Source: Absicoccus porci (GTDB lineage: Bacteria; Bacillota_I; Bacilli_A; Erysipelotrichales; Erysipelotrichaceae). From it: a DNA stretch of 64,000 nucleotides. A program made the position numbers and the translations under genes. Of this stretch, positions 46,188 to 55,405 are shown piece by piece; position 1 is the stretch's first letter, and every line of letters begins with the position of its first letter. The DNA lies in the NCBI RefSeq assembly GCF_003725415.1, contig NZ_RJQC01000002.1:240580-304579 (forward strand), read 5' to 3'. Under the pieces are notes generated by a model, which saw only the letters and a program-made list of their open reading frames with translations, searched no databases and had not been told where the DNA came from.

Positions 46188-46958
46188 TTAATTTGTTTTT
46201 TCTTGATAAATCGGCTCGTTTTCCTGTGCAATCTTTTCACCTTGTGGAGTAGAAGCAAACATAAATTCAATACCTTTGCCTTTGGCAACAGGGGCACATG
46301 TCGTTCCCATGCTTCGGAATATTTCTGGATTTTCTGGATCCATGTCCACCATCACGAGCCAATGAGATGGTTTTCCTTTGACCAAGCGTTCTTTAAAATA
46401 AATGGCTTTGATTTCCGGATATCGTTTTCCTAGATATTGCAGTTGGCTGATCATCGCTTCCACATTCGCAACGGGTTCTCTAAGATCAAATTCATCGTCA
46501 GCGCGAATATCTCTGGCTTGGAATTCACTATCTTTTTGTTCACTGATATCAATGATATATTCACAACTTAATGGTACATTTTCACTATAGGGATCGATCA
46601 CGATGCCTTGGATATCATGTTGGGCCACTTTCACAAATGGTAAATATTGATCAAAAGTCATGACCAAAGATTGCACTTCTTCATCTTTATCCCATTTGCG
46701 CAATTCTTCCATACTGGTAAACATTGGAAAATAATAGTTGCCTTCATCATCGGCAATCACCATCAATTGAAATTTTGTATCTGGTGAGAAAACCATTTGT
46801 CCATGATTATCTTTAACGGGGTCTTTATCCCATTGAGCCGGTACTAATAATTGCCCAACAACCAAGCAATCGCGCATATGTTGAATCGTTATGGGATTTT
46901 CATCTTGACGCAATGATTTGATTGCTTGTTTCATGGCTGTGTTTCGAAATTGTTGCAT
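46188..46958 (-). CDS. SseB-family protein
   Basis: A 256-residue protein with an SseB N-terminal-like domain: LVVGQLLVPAQWD near 30, FSPDTKFQLMVIADDEGNYYFPMFTSMEEL near 56, and the repeat of the motif type in DQYLPFVKVAQHDIQGIVIDPYS near 102. A less conserved C-terminal domain (AMISQLQYLGKRYPEIKAIYF) follows. Overproduction of E. coli SseB changes serine sensitivity; the molecular role is unknown. AAGGAGG precedes the ATG. It follows the pmbA-like gene by 10 bases and is part of the same minus-strand unit. Confidence 0.82.
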   Translation of the reverse strand: MQQFRNTAMKQAIKSLRQDENPITIQHMRDCLVVGQLLVPAQWDKDPVKDNHGQMVFSPDTKFQLMVIADDEGNYYFPMFTSMEELRKWDKDEEVQSLVMTFDQYLPFVKVAQHDIQGIVIDPYSENVPLSCEYIIDISEQKDSEFQARDIRADDEFDLREPVANVEAMISQLQYLGKRYPEIKAIYFKERLVKGKPSHWLVMVDMDPENPEIFRSMGTTCAPVAKGKGIEFMFASTPQGEKIAQENEPIYQEKTN

Positions 46959-46968
46959 AAAAACCTCC

Positions 46969-48294
46969 TTATTGGCCGCTTATGGCACATTTTGTAAAGC
47001 GAATACTTGGACTTGCGACTTGATGATATTGCCAATCGAGATCATTTCCTACTTCAACGACTTTATTCATTAATTCTAAGAAATTATCAGCCACTGTGAT
47101 CAATGCCAAAGCATGATCTTTTTTACCGTCTTTGACTGTATAGCCACTGGCCTGTAGAGAAAAATTGCCACTCACAAAATCCAAACCTGCATGGAGTCCT
47201 TGAAGATCGGTAATCACCACGCCATCTTTCATTTGTTCACACAATTCATCCAACGTATATTGTCCAGGTTCGATATAACAATTCATAGGTTGCACGCTAA
47301 CGGCGCCGGCATACCCGGATTTAAAACCATTTCCAGTCGATTCCATGCCCATGCGATTGCCGCTTTTTGTATCATGCAACATATTGGCGAAAATGCCATC
47401 ATTGACAAGGACTTTGGCTCGGGTTGGGCAACCTTCATCATCGAAGTTCGCAATCGTTAAACAATCGGTATTTTGAGGATCATCAATGATCGTGATCTTA
47501 TTGGAAAAGATGCGCTCATTTAATTTATCTTTAATGGGTGAAATGCCTTTATAGATCAAATCCCCATTAAAAAAATTCACAAAAGATCCAAATAAGGATG
47601 TCATGGCTTCATAAGAGAAAATCACAGGATATTCGCCTGACTTTAATGATGTGGCATGAAGCTTAAATAAAGCTTTATCACATAACTTTTTCACGAAGGC
47701 TTGATGGTCAAATTGATTTAAATTTTCAATAATTTCAATTTGATAATCATCTTTAATGACATCATTTTCACGCACAACAACGCTGGCTATTAAATATTGT
47801 ACTTGCGTTTGATCGGCTACGTGCATGCCATAGGAATTCGTGATTTCGCGACTGGATGTGCTTTCTTCCCATCCCAAGGATGCCACTTGGATCACACGGG
47901 GATCATAAGCCAACAATTCTTTTTCCAATGACATCAAACAATCTTTGATGTCATCCGTTGTAGGGGCTACCCAATCTTTCGGTGATTCCACATCATCAAA
48001 GGATTCTGGTTTTCGTAACACATCTTTGTCTTTGGTCGTAATCACCTTGGCTTGTTCAATCAATTCGTCTAGTACATCATCCATCTGATCGTCATTGACT
48101 TCTTCCATAGCTATATTGGCCATATTTCCATCATAAATCCCACGAATGGAAGTGCCTAATACATGACTGGTCGTCATGGTATCCATATGACCATCAAACC
48201 ATGTGATACTTTTTTCCGTTTGTACACTTTGATAAATTTCAAAAGCTTCTATGCCTTTTTGTAAGGCACGCTTGATCCATTGTTCTTTATTCAC
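46969..48294 (-). CDS. pmbA: TldE/PmbA-type metallopeptidase subunit
   Basis: 441 residues, the TldE/PmbA partner of TldD. The N-terminal domain carries FEIYQSVQTEKSITWFDG; the C-terminal beta-rich domain includes GEYPVIFSYEAMTSLFGSFVNFF, NRMGMESTGNGFKSGYAGAVSV and ITDLQGLHAGLDFVSGNFSLQASGYTV (last shown in part). PmbA lacks the HExxxH zinc site that TldD carries. Together they form a heterodimeric protease that trims unfolded or leader peptides and matures microcins in enterobacteria. It overlaps tldD by 8 bases. Confidence 0.9.
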   Translation of the reverse strand: MNKEQWIKRALQKGIEAFEIYQSVQTEKSITWFDGHMDTMTTSHVLGTSIRGIYDGNMANIAMEEVNDDQMDDVLDELIEQAKVITTKDKDVLRKPESFDDVESPKDWVAPTTDDIKDCLMSLEKELLAYDPRVIQVASLGWEESTSSREITNSYGMHVADQTQVQYLIASVVVRENDVIKDDYQIEIIENLNQFDHQAFVKKLCDKALFKLHATSLKSGEYPVIFSYEAMTSLFGSFVNFFNGDLIYKGISPIKDKLNERIFSNKITIIDDPQNTDCLTIANFDDEGCPTRAKVLVNDGIFANMLHDTKSGNRMGMESTGNGFKSGYAGAVSVQPMNCYIEPGQYTLDELCEQMKDGVVITDLQGLHAGLDFVSGNFSLQASGYTVKDGKKDHALALITVADNFLELMNKVVEVGNDLDWQYHQVASPSIRFTKCAISGQ

Positions 48295-49675
48295 TGGTCG
48301 TACCTCCTACTGTAATACTGGAAACACGAATGGCTGGTTGACCGACATCTACAGGAATCGAACCACTCACTGATCCACACATGCCTTGACCGCGCTCTAA
48401 GTTATCACTGACCATATCAATATTCATTAATATTTCAGAACCCGTACCAATCAAAGAAGCGCCTTTCACTGGATCTGTGATCTTACCATCTTCAATCAAG
48501 TAGCCTTCGTTGACCGCAAAGTTAAATTCACCTGTTTGCGGATTGACCGATCCACCGCCCATTTTTTTGGCATATAAACCTTTTTTGATACCCACAAACA
48601 TGGATTCGAATGAATCTGTACCAGCAGCAATGTATGTATTGGACATACGACTCGTTGGTTCAAATTTATACGATTGACGACGGGCGGAACCTGTGGATTC
48701 CATACCCATACGACGTCCATTCAAACGATCGATCATATACGACTGTAAGATGCCCTCTTTGATCAATACACGTCGAGTCTGTGGATTGCCTTCATCATCG
48801 ATATTTTCTGAACCCCAACCATTGGGAATGGTACCATCATCAATAGCTGTTACTTTTGTACTGGCAATTTGTTGACCTAATTTATTCGCAAAAACACTTT
48901 GGTTTTTGGATACGGCCGTTGCTTCCAGTGCATGTCCACAAGCTTCATGGAATATGACACCACCAAAGCCATTATCGATAATGACTGGCATCTTGCCAGA
49001 TGGACAATCTTTGGCCGACAACATAACAATCGCAATACGAGCCGCTTCTTTCCCAATTTCTTCCGGCGTAATGGTTTCAAAATATTCTAGGCCACTACTA
49101 GCTCCTGGTCCATAAAAACCAGACTGCATATTATTTCCTTCATTGGCATAGGCCGAACAAACCAAACGACATCGAGTTCGTGTATCTTGTACCAATTTTC
49201 CCTCACTGTTGGAAATTTGAACATGTTGACGAACGGATAATAATCCGGTTTGTGTTTTGGAAATGCGTGCATCGTATTGTTTAGCAGCGGTATCCATCCG
49301 TGTGATCAATGCGACTTTATCGGTTAATTTCGCATCGATGGGATCAATTTTCACAAGATGTTTATTTTCAATGGTTTCTGGATGTAAAGAAACGGAAATG
49401 TATGTATCCTTCCGTCCAAATCCATCCCGCAAGGAATCAACCAATTCATTTAACGATTCCATGCTGGTATCATTGGTATAACCGTATACAGATTGTACGC
49501 CTTGATATAGACGAATGCCAACACCGGCTTTTTGGGTGCGATTGACACGTTCCACTTCGTCATTGATCATGGCAATATTTTCATTTGTGCCTTCTTCTTC
49601 GAAGATTTCTGCAAAATCTGCGAAAGAATGCATAGCACGTGTTAAAAGTGCTTCCAATTGTTCTTTTTTCAGCAT
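48287..49675 (-). CDS. tldD: TldD-type zinc metallopeptidase
   Basis: 462 residues. The zinc motif HEACGH is in GGVIFHEACGHALEATAV near residue 247. Other family blocks are SNSEGKLVQDTRTRCRL near 153, RMGMESTGSARRQSYKFEPTSRM, and the glycine-rich CGSVSGSIPVDVGQPAIRV near the end. It pairs with the downstream PmbA-like subunit. No bacteriocin precursor or maturation gene is evident nearby, so a housekeeping role in peptide clean-up is more likely. GAGGTG precedes the ATG. Confidence 0.93.
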   Translation of the reverse strand: MLKKEQLEALLTRAMHSFADFAEIFEEEGTNENIAMINDEVERVNRTQKAGVGIRLYQGVQSVYGYTNDTSMESLNELVDSLRDGFGRKDTYISVSLHPETIENKHLVKIDPIDAKLTDKVALITRMDTAAKQYDARISKTQTGLLSVRQHVQISNSEGKLVQDTRTRCRLVCSAYANEGNNMQSGFYGPGASSGLEYFETITPEEIGKEAARIAIVMLSAKDCPSGKMPVIIDNGFGGVIFHEACGHALEATAVSKNQSVFANKLGQQIASTKVTAIDDGTIPNGWGSENIDDEGNPQTRRVLIKEGILQSYMIDRLNGRRMGMESTGSARRQSYKFEPTSRMSNTYIAAGTDSFESMFVGIKKGLYAKKMGGGSVNPQTGEFNFAVNEGYLIEDGKITDPVKGASLIGTGSEILMNIDMVSDNLERGQGMCGSVSGSIPVDVGQPAIRVSSITVGGTTSE

Positions 49676-49798
49676 TTTTTCACCTCATTCTATCCCATTA
49701 TTATAGCCTATCCTTTGAAGGATGCAATGTAAGATGCTATAATGGCATCACAATTTTGTTGTTTACACAACATTTTGTTAGAAAGGAGAAGAATACCT

Positions 49799-51391
49799 AT
49801 GAAAACACGATTCAAACACTATTTTCCTTTATTGCTTTTCTGCGTTACCTTTGGTCTGCTGTTTTCTTTTATAACGGTTTCTTCTACCATCCATGCGGAA
49901 GAAGCAGAACCGGTCGCTACAGAAACAACAAACACAACAGTAGAAGCAACAACAGAAGATACATCCAATGCCAATATTCAGACAACCGATACAACGACTA
50001 CTGAAGAAAATACCACAACATCGGCTAATGACCCCATAAAGATTGAATATGACGAGGCTACAGATATCCATTCAGCTGAAAATGGAACTATTATTCTTTA
50101 TTGTATGAATAATGTACTCCATTGGCCTCATGATACGCCAACTTTTAAGGCACCTACTTATACGTATGTCAATATCGATACGACCAAATTAAGTCCAGCA
50201 TTGATCCAGAAAATTCAAACTTTATTATATGCTGGTTATCCATACAATGGTCTAAATCTATACAAAGTCGTTTCGGAACCCGTGATCATGTCCGAAAATG
50301 AATTCAATGCTTTGTTGAGCCCACCAGATTGGCTTCGTTCCGATTTTTATACCACTCTAGGTGATACGATATTTACGTACGATGACTACAAAAATAAGAC
50401 GGAAAACTATCAAAAATTGGTAAAATTTACGTCGGAAATGGCATCTTATTATGGCTCTACTCCCTCTTCGGGCCATTCTACTACCCCTTCGGGCCATAGC
50501 CATACAGATATCACCAATACATCGTTCTACAACGCGATCTACTTAATGTTAAATTCGAATAATCCTTTGGAAGACTATAGTAGAGAATACGGTACCGATT
50601 ATGCCGTTACCGAAGCCCAGGCGTATAAAAGCACCGCTTATGCACTATGGAAATTAATGTATGACAATGGCATTACCAACAACAACATTTCGGATGTTTC
50701 TCGTTATCCATTAGCCGTAAAATTATTGAATGCATCTGCCACTCTATTAAGTGAAGAACCATCTTCAGATCAGATCAAAGTTGTCGGTGATACAACCTTC
50801 CGCTACAATAAAGCCGATGGCAAATGGTATACCGGTACATTGACCTTACAAGTACCCGATACATACTATGGTGATTTCACTTTAACATTACCGGCTGGTA
50901 TCGAAACCACAACAGGTGTTACTTCGATCACAAACAATGGTTCATTTGTCTTAGTATCCCAAGAAGAACCTTCCAAAGATACATCGATGGAATTGGCTTC
51001 TACTTTAGCTTACATATATGGTAAGACACGTGTGTATATTCCTGCCGCTGGTGCCGTAGACTCAAACGGAAAAGGTTTCCAAAACATGGTTGGTGCCATG
51101 ATCCAACAAAAGAAGATTGCAGCTACAACGGCACTATCGGTTGAACCATATACAGAAGATTCAGGAACAGACCCAAGTACAGATCCAAGTACAGATCCAG
51201 GTACGACCCCTAGTACCCAAGATCCAGCGTCAAAAACAGAACAAATCAATAACGAAAAAGAAACAAAAACGGTTCAATCCGTTGCAACAACCTCCGTACA
51301 AACAAGTACACAAACACATATTCTTGGTTCTTTCTTTGGCCTTTTGATCACCACAATGGGCCTTATGTTTATTACCAAACGAAATCATTAA
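49799..51391 (+). CDS. Thioester-domain-like surface protein
   Basis: 530 residues with a signal peptide (1-33, KTRFKHYFPLLLFCVTFGLLF and HAEEAE) and a Thr/Glu-rich linker (35-78). A domain at about 80-300 then starts with YCMNNVLHWP (Cys102) and later has TEAQAYKSTAYALWKLMYD (271-289). This is the Cys ... TQxAxW arrangement of thioester (TQXA) adhesion domains, but the Gln of TQxA is Ala280 here. A beta-rich domain (305-440), a Pro/Ser/Thr/Asp repeat (TDPSTDPSTDPGTTPS) and a C-terminal helix with KRNH follow. It is likely anchored in the envelope. The start at 49799 has AAAGGAG; an in-frame ATG lies upstream at 49742 without a site. Confidence 0.72.
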   Translation: MKTRFKHYFPLLLFCVTFGLLFSFITVSSTIHAEEAEPVATETTNTTVEATTEDTSNANIQTTDTTTTEENTTTSANDPIKIEYDEATDIHSAENGTIILYCMNNVLHWPHDTPTFKAPTYTYVNIDTTKLSPALIQKIQTLLYAGYPYNGLNLYKVVSEPVIMSENEFNALLSPPDWLRSDFYTTLGDTIFTYDDYKNKTENYQKLVKFTSEMASYYGSTPSSGHSTTPSGHSHTDITNTSFYNAIYLMLNSNNPLEDYSREYGTDYAVTEAQAYKSTAYALWKLMYDNGITNNNISDVSRYPLAVKLLNASATLLSEEPSSDQIKVVGDTTFRYNKADGKWYTGTLTLQVPDTYYGDFTLTLPAGIETTTGVTSITNNGSFVLVSQEEPSKDTSMELASTLAYIYGKTRVYIPAAGAVDSNGKGFQNMVGAMIQQKKIAATTALSVEPYTEDSGTDPSTDPSTDPGTTPSTQDPASKTEQINNEKETKTVQSVATTSVQTSTQTHILGSFFGLLITTMGLMFITKRNH

Positions 51392-51394
51392 TAT

Positions 51395-51422
51395 GCCTCC
51401 ACTTTGGTGGAGGTCTTTTTTT
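51395..51422 (+). terminator. Terminator of thioester-domain-like gene
   Basis: CCTCCAC (51396-51402) pairs with GTGGAGG (51407-51413), followed by TCTTTTTTT. A separate hairpin ACCGATG/CATCGGT (51432-51454) lies just before the dxs end and probably serves dxs on the minus strand. Confidence 0.85.
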
Positions 51423-51459
51423 ATAAAGAATACCGATGACAAAATGCCATCGGTAGTAC

Positions 51460-53214
51460 TTATATCATTTGTTTGATCTCTTCTATGATTTGTGGAGTTG
51501 TCATACCCAGTTCTTCTAATAGTTTTGCTGGATCATATCGATCATAGAAAACTTTTTGGAGCCCATAGTTTTTTACTTTCATCGGTTTGGCACCATAGAA
51601 ACGACTGATCTTTTCACCAAAACCGCCATCTAATACCCCATCTTCTAAGGTAATCACAATTTCATGATTTGTTTCCAAACGCTTCAACATATCTTCATCC
51701 ACATTCGATGCGAAGCGTGGATCTATCAAAGTTGGTTGAAAACCAAAGTTCTCTTCTATTGCTTGCGCTAATTCTTGACCTCTTTGATAGAAATCACCCA
51801 AAGCTAAGATAGCAACTTTCTCACCTTGTTGTTCGATACGATACTTCAAATCTTCATATGTGGTATCCACATCTCGATGAACTGGCTCATTGCCTGGAAT
51901 CAAGATCAATACCGGATGATCAGTTTGATCGACCGACCAATCCAGCATGGTTTTATATTCTTCTACACAAGTAGGTGCCAATACAACTAAATTGGGGATA
52001 TTGATAAATGTCGATAAACCAAAAATACCCAAATGCGTCACATCCGTCAAACCATCAAACGATGAAAAGTTCATGACCATCGTTACAGGATTGTTGTTGA
52101 TACAAACATCTTGCGAAATTTGATCATACGCACGTTGAATAAAGGTCATATTGGTGATGACCAATGGTTTACCACCATTCCGAGCTACACCGGAAGCCAT
52201 AGAAACCGCTGCTTCTTCCGAAATACCCGTATCCACATACTGATTTTTTAGTTGTTCTCTTTGTTCTGGCATCAAGCCAATAGAACCAGGCATAGCCGGT
52301 GTTATCACCACAAACTTTGGATCGGCTTTCGCTTTTTCAAGGATATAGTTTTGTGTCATGGTCAAATAATTTTCACCTTGACCAAAATCAACCGTTGGCA
52401 AACCGGTTTTTCGATCAAATGGCAGGCACCAATGCCAAGCTTCTTTATTTTGTTCAGCCATTTCATACCCTTTTCCTTTTTGCGTATGCATATGCACAAC
52501 GATAGGATGATCGATATCCTTTACTTTTTCAAATACCGCAATCATCGATTCGATATCATTGCCATTTTCTTCATAAATATAATCCAAACCAAATGTTTTA
52601 AAGATATTGTTAGGGCTAGTTCCCTTTGATATGCGAAGATCCTGCAAGCTCTTGTAGAGACCACCATGCGTTTCCGCAATGGCCATTTCATTATCATTCA
52701 CAAGAATAATAAAGTTGGAATGCATTTCACCCGCTACATTCAAACCAGCCAGTGCTTGACCACCACTTAAAGAACCATCACCAATGACAGCCACAACATT
52801 TTCATACATCCCTTTTAAATCACGAGCTTTGGCCAAACCAAGCGCCAATGTGATGGAAGTGGATGTATGACCCACATTAAAGAAGTCATGTTCACTTTCA
52901 TTGGGATTCGTATAGCCTGAATCTTCTAAGAAATGTTCGTCTTCCACATAGCCTTGCCAACGTCCTGTCAACATCTTGTGCGGATAGGACTGATGCGAAA
53001 CATCAAACACAAACTTGTCATTGGGTGAATCAAACACATAGTGCATCGCAATTTCAGCTTCGACCATCCCGAAGTTTGGTCCAAAATGACCACCAATCTT
53101 GGTTAGACGGTTAAATAAAGCCTCACGCATTTCATTCGATAATGTATGTAATTGATCCATTGATAGTTTTTTTACATCTTCTGGACCAGAAATCGTTTTT
53201 AAAATATCGTACAT
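51460..53214 (-). CDS. dxs: 1-deoxy-D-xylulose-5-phosphate synthase, divergent short form
   Basis: Condenses pyruvate and glyceraldehyde-3-phosphate with thiamine diphosphate, the entry to isoprenoid (MEP), thiamine and pyridoxal synthesis. 584 residues, shorter than the usual ~620. Active-site landmarks: GGHFGPNFGMVE near 41 (usual GGHLASNLGVVE), FDVSHQSYPHKMLTGR near 70, VGHTSTSI near 114, and the ThDP/Mg motif GDGSLSGGQALAGLN near 144. The C-terminal transketolase domain is present (ITLEDGVLDGGFGEKI near 535). The departures GGHFGPNFG and SLSGG mark a distinct DXS subgroup; activity is likely but not shown. It is the only MEP gene in the window. Confidence 0.85.
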   Translation of the reverse strand: MYDILKTISGPEDVKKLSMDQLHTLSNEMREALFNRLTKIGGHFGPNFGMVEAEIAMHYVFDSPNDKFVFDVSHQSYPHKMLTGRWQGYVEDEHFLEDSGYTNPNESEHDFFNVGHTSTSITLALGLAKARDLKGMYENVVAVIGDGSLSGGQALAGLNVAGEMHSNFIILVNDNEMAIAETHGGLYKSLQDLRISKGTSPNNIFKTFGLDYIYEENGNDIESMIAVFEKVKDIDHPIVVHMHTQKGKGYEMAEQNKEAWHWCLPFDRKTGLPTVDFGQGENYLTMTQNYILEKAKADPKFVVITPAMPGSIGLMPEQREQLKNQYVDTGISEEAAVSMASGVARNGGKPLVITNMTFIQRAYDQISQDVCINNNPVTMVMNFSSFDGLTDVTHLGIFGLSTFINIPNLVVLAPTCVEEYKTMLDWSVDQTDHPVLILIPGNEPVHRDVDTTYEDLKYRIEQQGEKVAILALGDFYQRGQELAQAIEENFGFQPTLIDPRFASNVDEDMLKRLETNHEIVITLEDGVLDGGFGEKISRFYGAKPMKVKNYGLQKVFYDRYDPAKLLEELGMTTPQIIEEIKQMI

Positions 53215-53260
53215 AAGATACCTCCCGGGAAGTATCCTACGACTTAAAGGATACTTTAAG

Positions 53261-53608
53261 TCAAGCTTTTTTCTTTAAATATGCAATATACGCATTGCCC
53301 CACTTTTCAATACTATCTAAAACAATATGAAATTCTTTGCCAATATCCGTTAATGTATATTCCACTTTTGGTGGCACTTCTGGATAAATGGTTCGTAAAA
53401 TCAAACCTTCTTCTTCCATCTTTTTCAATTGTGATGACAAAGTGGCTTGGGTAATATCGATACTTTTTCGTAATTCACCAAATCGTTTGGGACCTTCATT
53501 CAATTCATGCATGATCAAGATGGCCCATTTGCCTTTTAACAATTGTTGCGCTGTCACAAATGGACACTTTCCAAATTCACCAGCTTTTTGACATGTTTCT
53601 TTTTTCAT
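53261..53608 (-). CDS. HxlR-family transcriptional regulator
   Basis: A 115-residue winged-helix protein. The N-terminal CPFVTAQQLLKGKWAILIMHEL is the HxlR signature, followed by the recognition-helix region ITQATLSSQLKKMEEEGLI and wing YPEVPPKVEYTLTDIGKEF. Members often sense thiol or electrophile stress through a Cys (here Cys5 and Cys15). It is divergent from the dioxygenase-like pseudogene and shares its promoter region, so that gene was probably its target. It precedes dxs by 46 bases in the same direction and could also affect it. Confidence 0.9.
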   Translation of the reverse strand: MKKETCQKAGEFGKCPFVTAQQLLKGKWAILIMHELNEGPKRFGELRKSIDITQATLSSQLKKMEEEGLILRTIYPEVPPKVEYTLTDIGKEFHIVLDSIEKWGNAYIAYLKKKA

Positions 53609-53659
53609 TATTTCTCCAATAGTTAAGGAAAAGATACTTACTTTAGTAAAAAATCCTAC

Positions 53660-53715
53660 TTGTTGCTTATAGTGTATATAAGTATAATATTTTTATCAAG
53701 TATATTTTTTATACT
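53660..53715 (+). promoter_or_regulatory. Promoter and candidate HxlR operator
   Basis: TTGTTG (53660-53665), a 17-base spacer and TATAAT (53683-53688) form a strong promoter for the dioxygenase-like gene. Downstream AGTATA-N5-TATACT (53699-53715) is an inverted repeat, and AAGTATA occurs at both 53680 and 53698. These are candidate HxlR sites. Which is used is not known. Confidence 0.5.
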
Positions 53716-53729
53716 AAGGAGGAATCACA

Positions 53730-54488
53730 ATGAAAATGCCCATTATTTTTTCGGGACATGGCAGTCCAATGATTGCATAGGAAAATAATGAAATCACTCA
53801 AACCATGAAAGCCGTTGGTGATTCGATTGATAAGCCCAAAGCCATCTTGGCAATTTCAGCACATTGGTTTACGGATCAAACCTATATTCAAAGTGCACCT
53901 ACCCCTAAACAAATTTATGATATGTACGGATTTCCAAAAGAATTATATGAAGTCAAATATCCCGTTTCAGGCTATGCCCCATTGACCGAATCCGTCCAAT
54001 CCTTGCTTGAATCTTCGGTTTCCATCAATGATACGTGGGGCATTGACCATGGCACTTGGACGGTTCTTGTTCATATGTTTCCGGATGACGATATTCCAGT
54101 TGTGCAACTATCAGTAAATCGCCATTTGGATCCGCAACAAAGTTATGAATTGGGTCAAAAACTAGCCTCTCTTCGTGAACAAGGCTATTTGATTTTTGGC
54201 AGTGGTAACGTTGTTCATAACCTAGGTCGTGTGGAATGGGACAATCCCGATGGTACTGAAATGACACATCGATTCAATGATGCCATTACCCAGTCCATCG
54301 TATCTCATGATCATGCATCTGTGATTCATTATGATACCCATCCCGATGCCGCTTATGCCGTACCAACACCCGATCATTTCTTACCTTTATTGTATTGTTT
54401 AGGTGCAGCCAGAAACGACAAGGTCAAGGTATTTAATAATGTATGTAACCTAGGCTCCATGGCCATGACTGGATATGTATTTGGATAA
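53730..54488 (+). pseudogene. ygiD: Extradiol dioxygenase (YgiD/DODA-like) with in-frame TAG
   Basis: From ATG 53730 (AAGGAGG upstream) codons read MKMPIIFSGHGSPMIA then TAG at 53778-53780, then ENNEITQTMKAVGDSIDKP and on without frame change to TAA 54486. The remainder is a complete class III extradiol dioxygenase: ILAISAHWF near 39 (metal His), HGTWTVLVHMFP near 109, NVVHNLGRVEW near 155. The first metal His is in GHGSPM, upstream of the stop. Re-initiation at ATG 53805 would lack it. The stop could have come from a Leu or Trp codon. So the gene is probably inactive unless TAG is read through; TAG ends other genes here normally. Confidence 0.82.
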
Positions 54489-54518
54489 AAAAGTAGGACG
54501 TCGATTGTCCTACTTTTT
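54489..54518. terminator. Bidirectional terminator, dioxygenase and DUF3021 genes
   Basis: AAAAGTAGGAC (54489-54499) pairs with GTCCTACTTTT (54507-54517). T runs are present on both strands. Confidence 0.85.
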
Positions 54519-54905
54519 CAATTGTTGATTGATTTGCTTGGCTTCTTTGCGATAATGATAGGCAAAACCAATCCAAACAACAAGGCTCATGCCAATTTCG
54601 ATAAATGCACCGACTAAATTCGTAAACCATCCAACCATATATCCCGTTATCAAAAGGATTGCACAACCAATACCCAGATGGAAAAGCACCTGCATACTAT
54701 ACGGTATTTGTTCTTTATCGTAGATGAGGCTTGGTAACCCAAATCCCAGTCCAACAATGATGGTTCCTACTGCCATTTTTGTATATTGATAGTTTTCCAG
54801 AGGTAAAAAGCCTTGGTGCGTTTGATCAAAGATAATGCCAATGATCACAAAAATAAGCAAAGCTATACTTACACCAATCCAACTGGATTTCATGACTTGT
54901 TTCAT
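54510..54905 (-). CDS. DUF3021 membrane protein
   Basis: 131 residues, four hydrophobic helices (about 8-28, 44-63, 75-95, 98-118), with the opening SSWIGVSIALLIFVIIGI typical of the family and a charged tail. DUF3021 proteins are nearly always encoded next to a LytTR regulator and hold it at the membrane or modulate it. The regulator lies 9 bases upstream here, so it is co-transcribed. No ribosome-site anomaly (GAGG near the ATG). Confidence 0.85.
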   Translation of the reverse strand: MKQVMKSSWIGVSIALLIFVIIGIIFDQTHQGFLPLENYQYTKMAVGTIIVGLGFGLPSLIYDKEQIPYSMQVLFHLGIGCAILLITGYMVGWFTNLVGAFIEIGMSLVVWIGFAYHYRKEAKQINQQLKK

Positions 54906-54914
54906 ATTGACCTC

Positions 54915-55346
54915 CTACAATCCAATTTGTTTCTTAAAATTTTTCAAATAATGTCGTGATACATAGGTTTTCAATCCATTTTTCACATGCAAGACCAATA
55001 CGCCACCAAAATCAACTTCTACACTTTCACAAGCTTGCATACGAACGATGGATGATTTGGATATTTGTACAAAATCATGACCTAAGATTTGTTTTAATTC
55101 ATACAATCGTTGTTTGGAACGATACATTTGATTCATGGTATAAACATAAGTTTTTTCCTCTTTGACTTGTACAAAGACAATCTCATTGATGAATAACACA
55201 TATTGTCGATCTTCTTTTTGGCCAATCAACGTCTGGGTATTCTGTTGCATATACGATAGGATGCGTTGGACTTCTTTATTGATTTCGGGTGTATAAATGA
55301 TCGCATAGGGTTCTGGGCAATTTTCAATTTTGATTTCTGCTTTCAT
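54915..55346 (-). CDS. LytTR-family transcriptional regulator
   Basis: 143 residues. A short N-terminal region (VQRILSYMQQNTQTLIGQKEDR) precedes a LytTR DNA-binding domain from about 45 to the end: VLFINEIVFVQVKEEKTYVYT, LKQILGHDFVQISKSSIVRM and a C-terminal LKTYVSRHYLKNFKKQIGL. There is no receiver domain, so it is the stand-alone type paired with a DUF3021 membrane protein. Such pairs control competence, bacteriocin or transporter genes in streptococci; here no target is known beyond itself. A 9-12-9 repeat upstream fits autoregulation. The first codons have only a weak ribosome site. Confidence 0.88.
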   Translation of the reverse strand: MKAEIKIENCPEPYAIIYTPEINKEVQRILSYMQQNTQTLIGQKEDRQYVLFINEIVFVQVKEEKTYVYTMNQMYRSKQRLYELKQILGHDFVQISKSSIVRMQACESVEVDFGGVLVLHVKNGLKTYVSRHYLKNFKKQIGL

Positions 55347-55405
55347 GGGCCGTTATCTTTCTTCACTTACACTATATAAAATTGGCTGGTTCTTGTCTTG
55401 TGTTT

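Noticed and set aside
51172-51220. Short repeat array AGTACAGATCCA-like units, looked at as a possible CRISPR or tandem repeat
   Set aside because: It is a coding Asp-Pro-Ser-Thr linker inside the surface protein. No spacers or cas genes occur.
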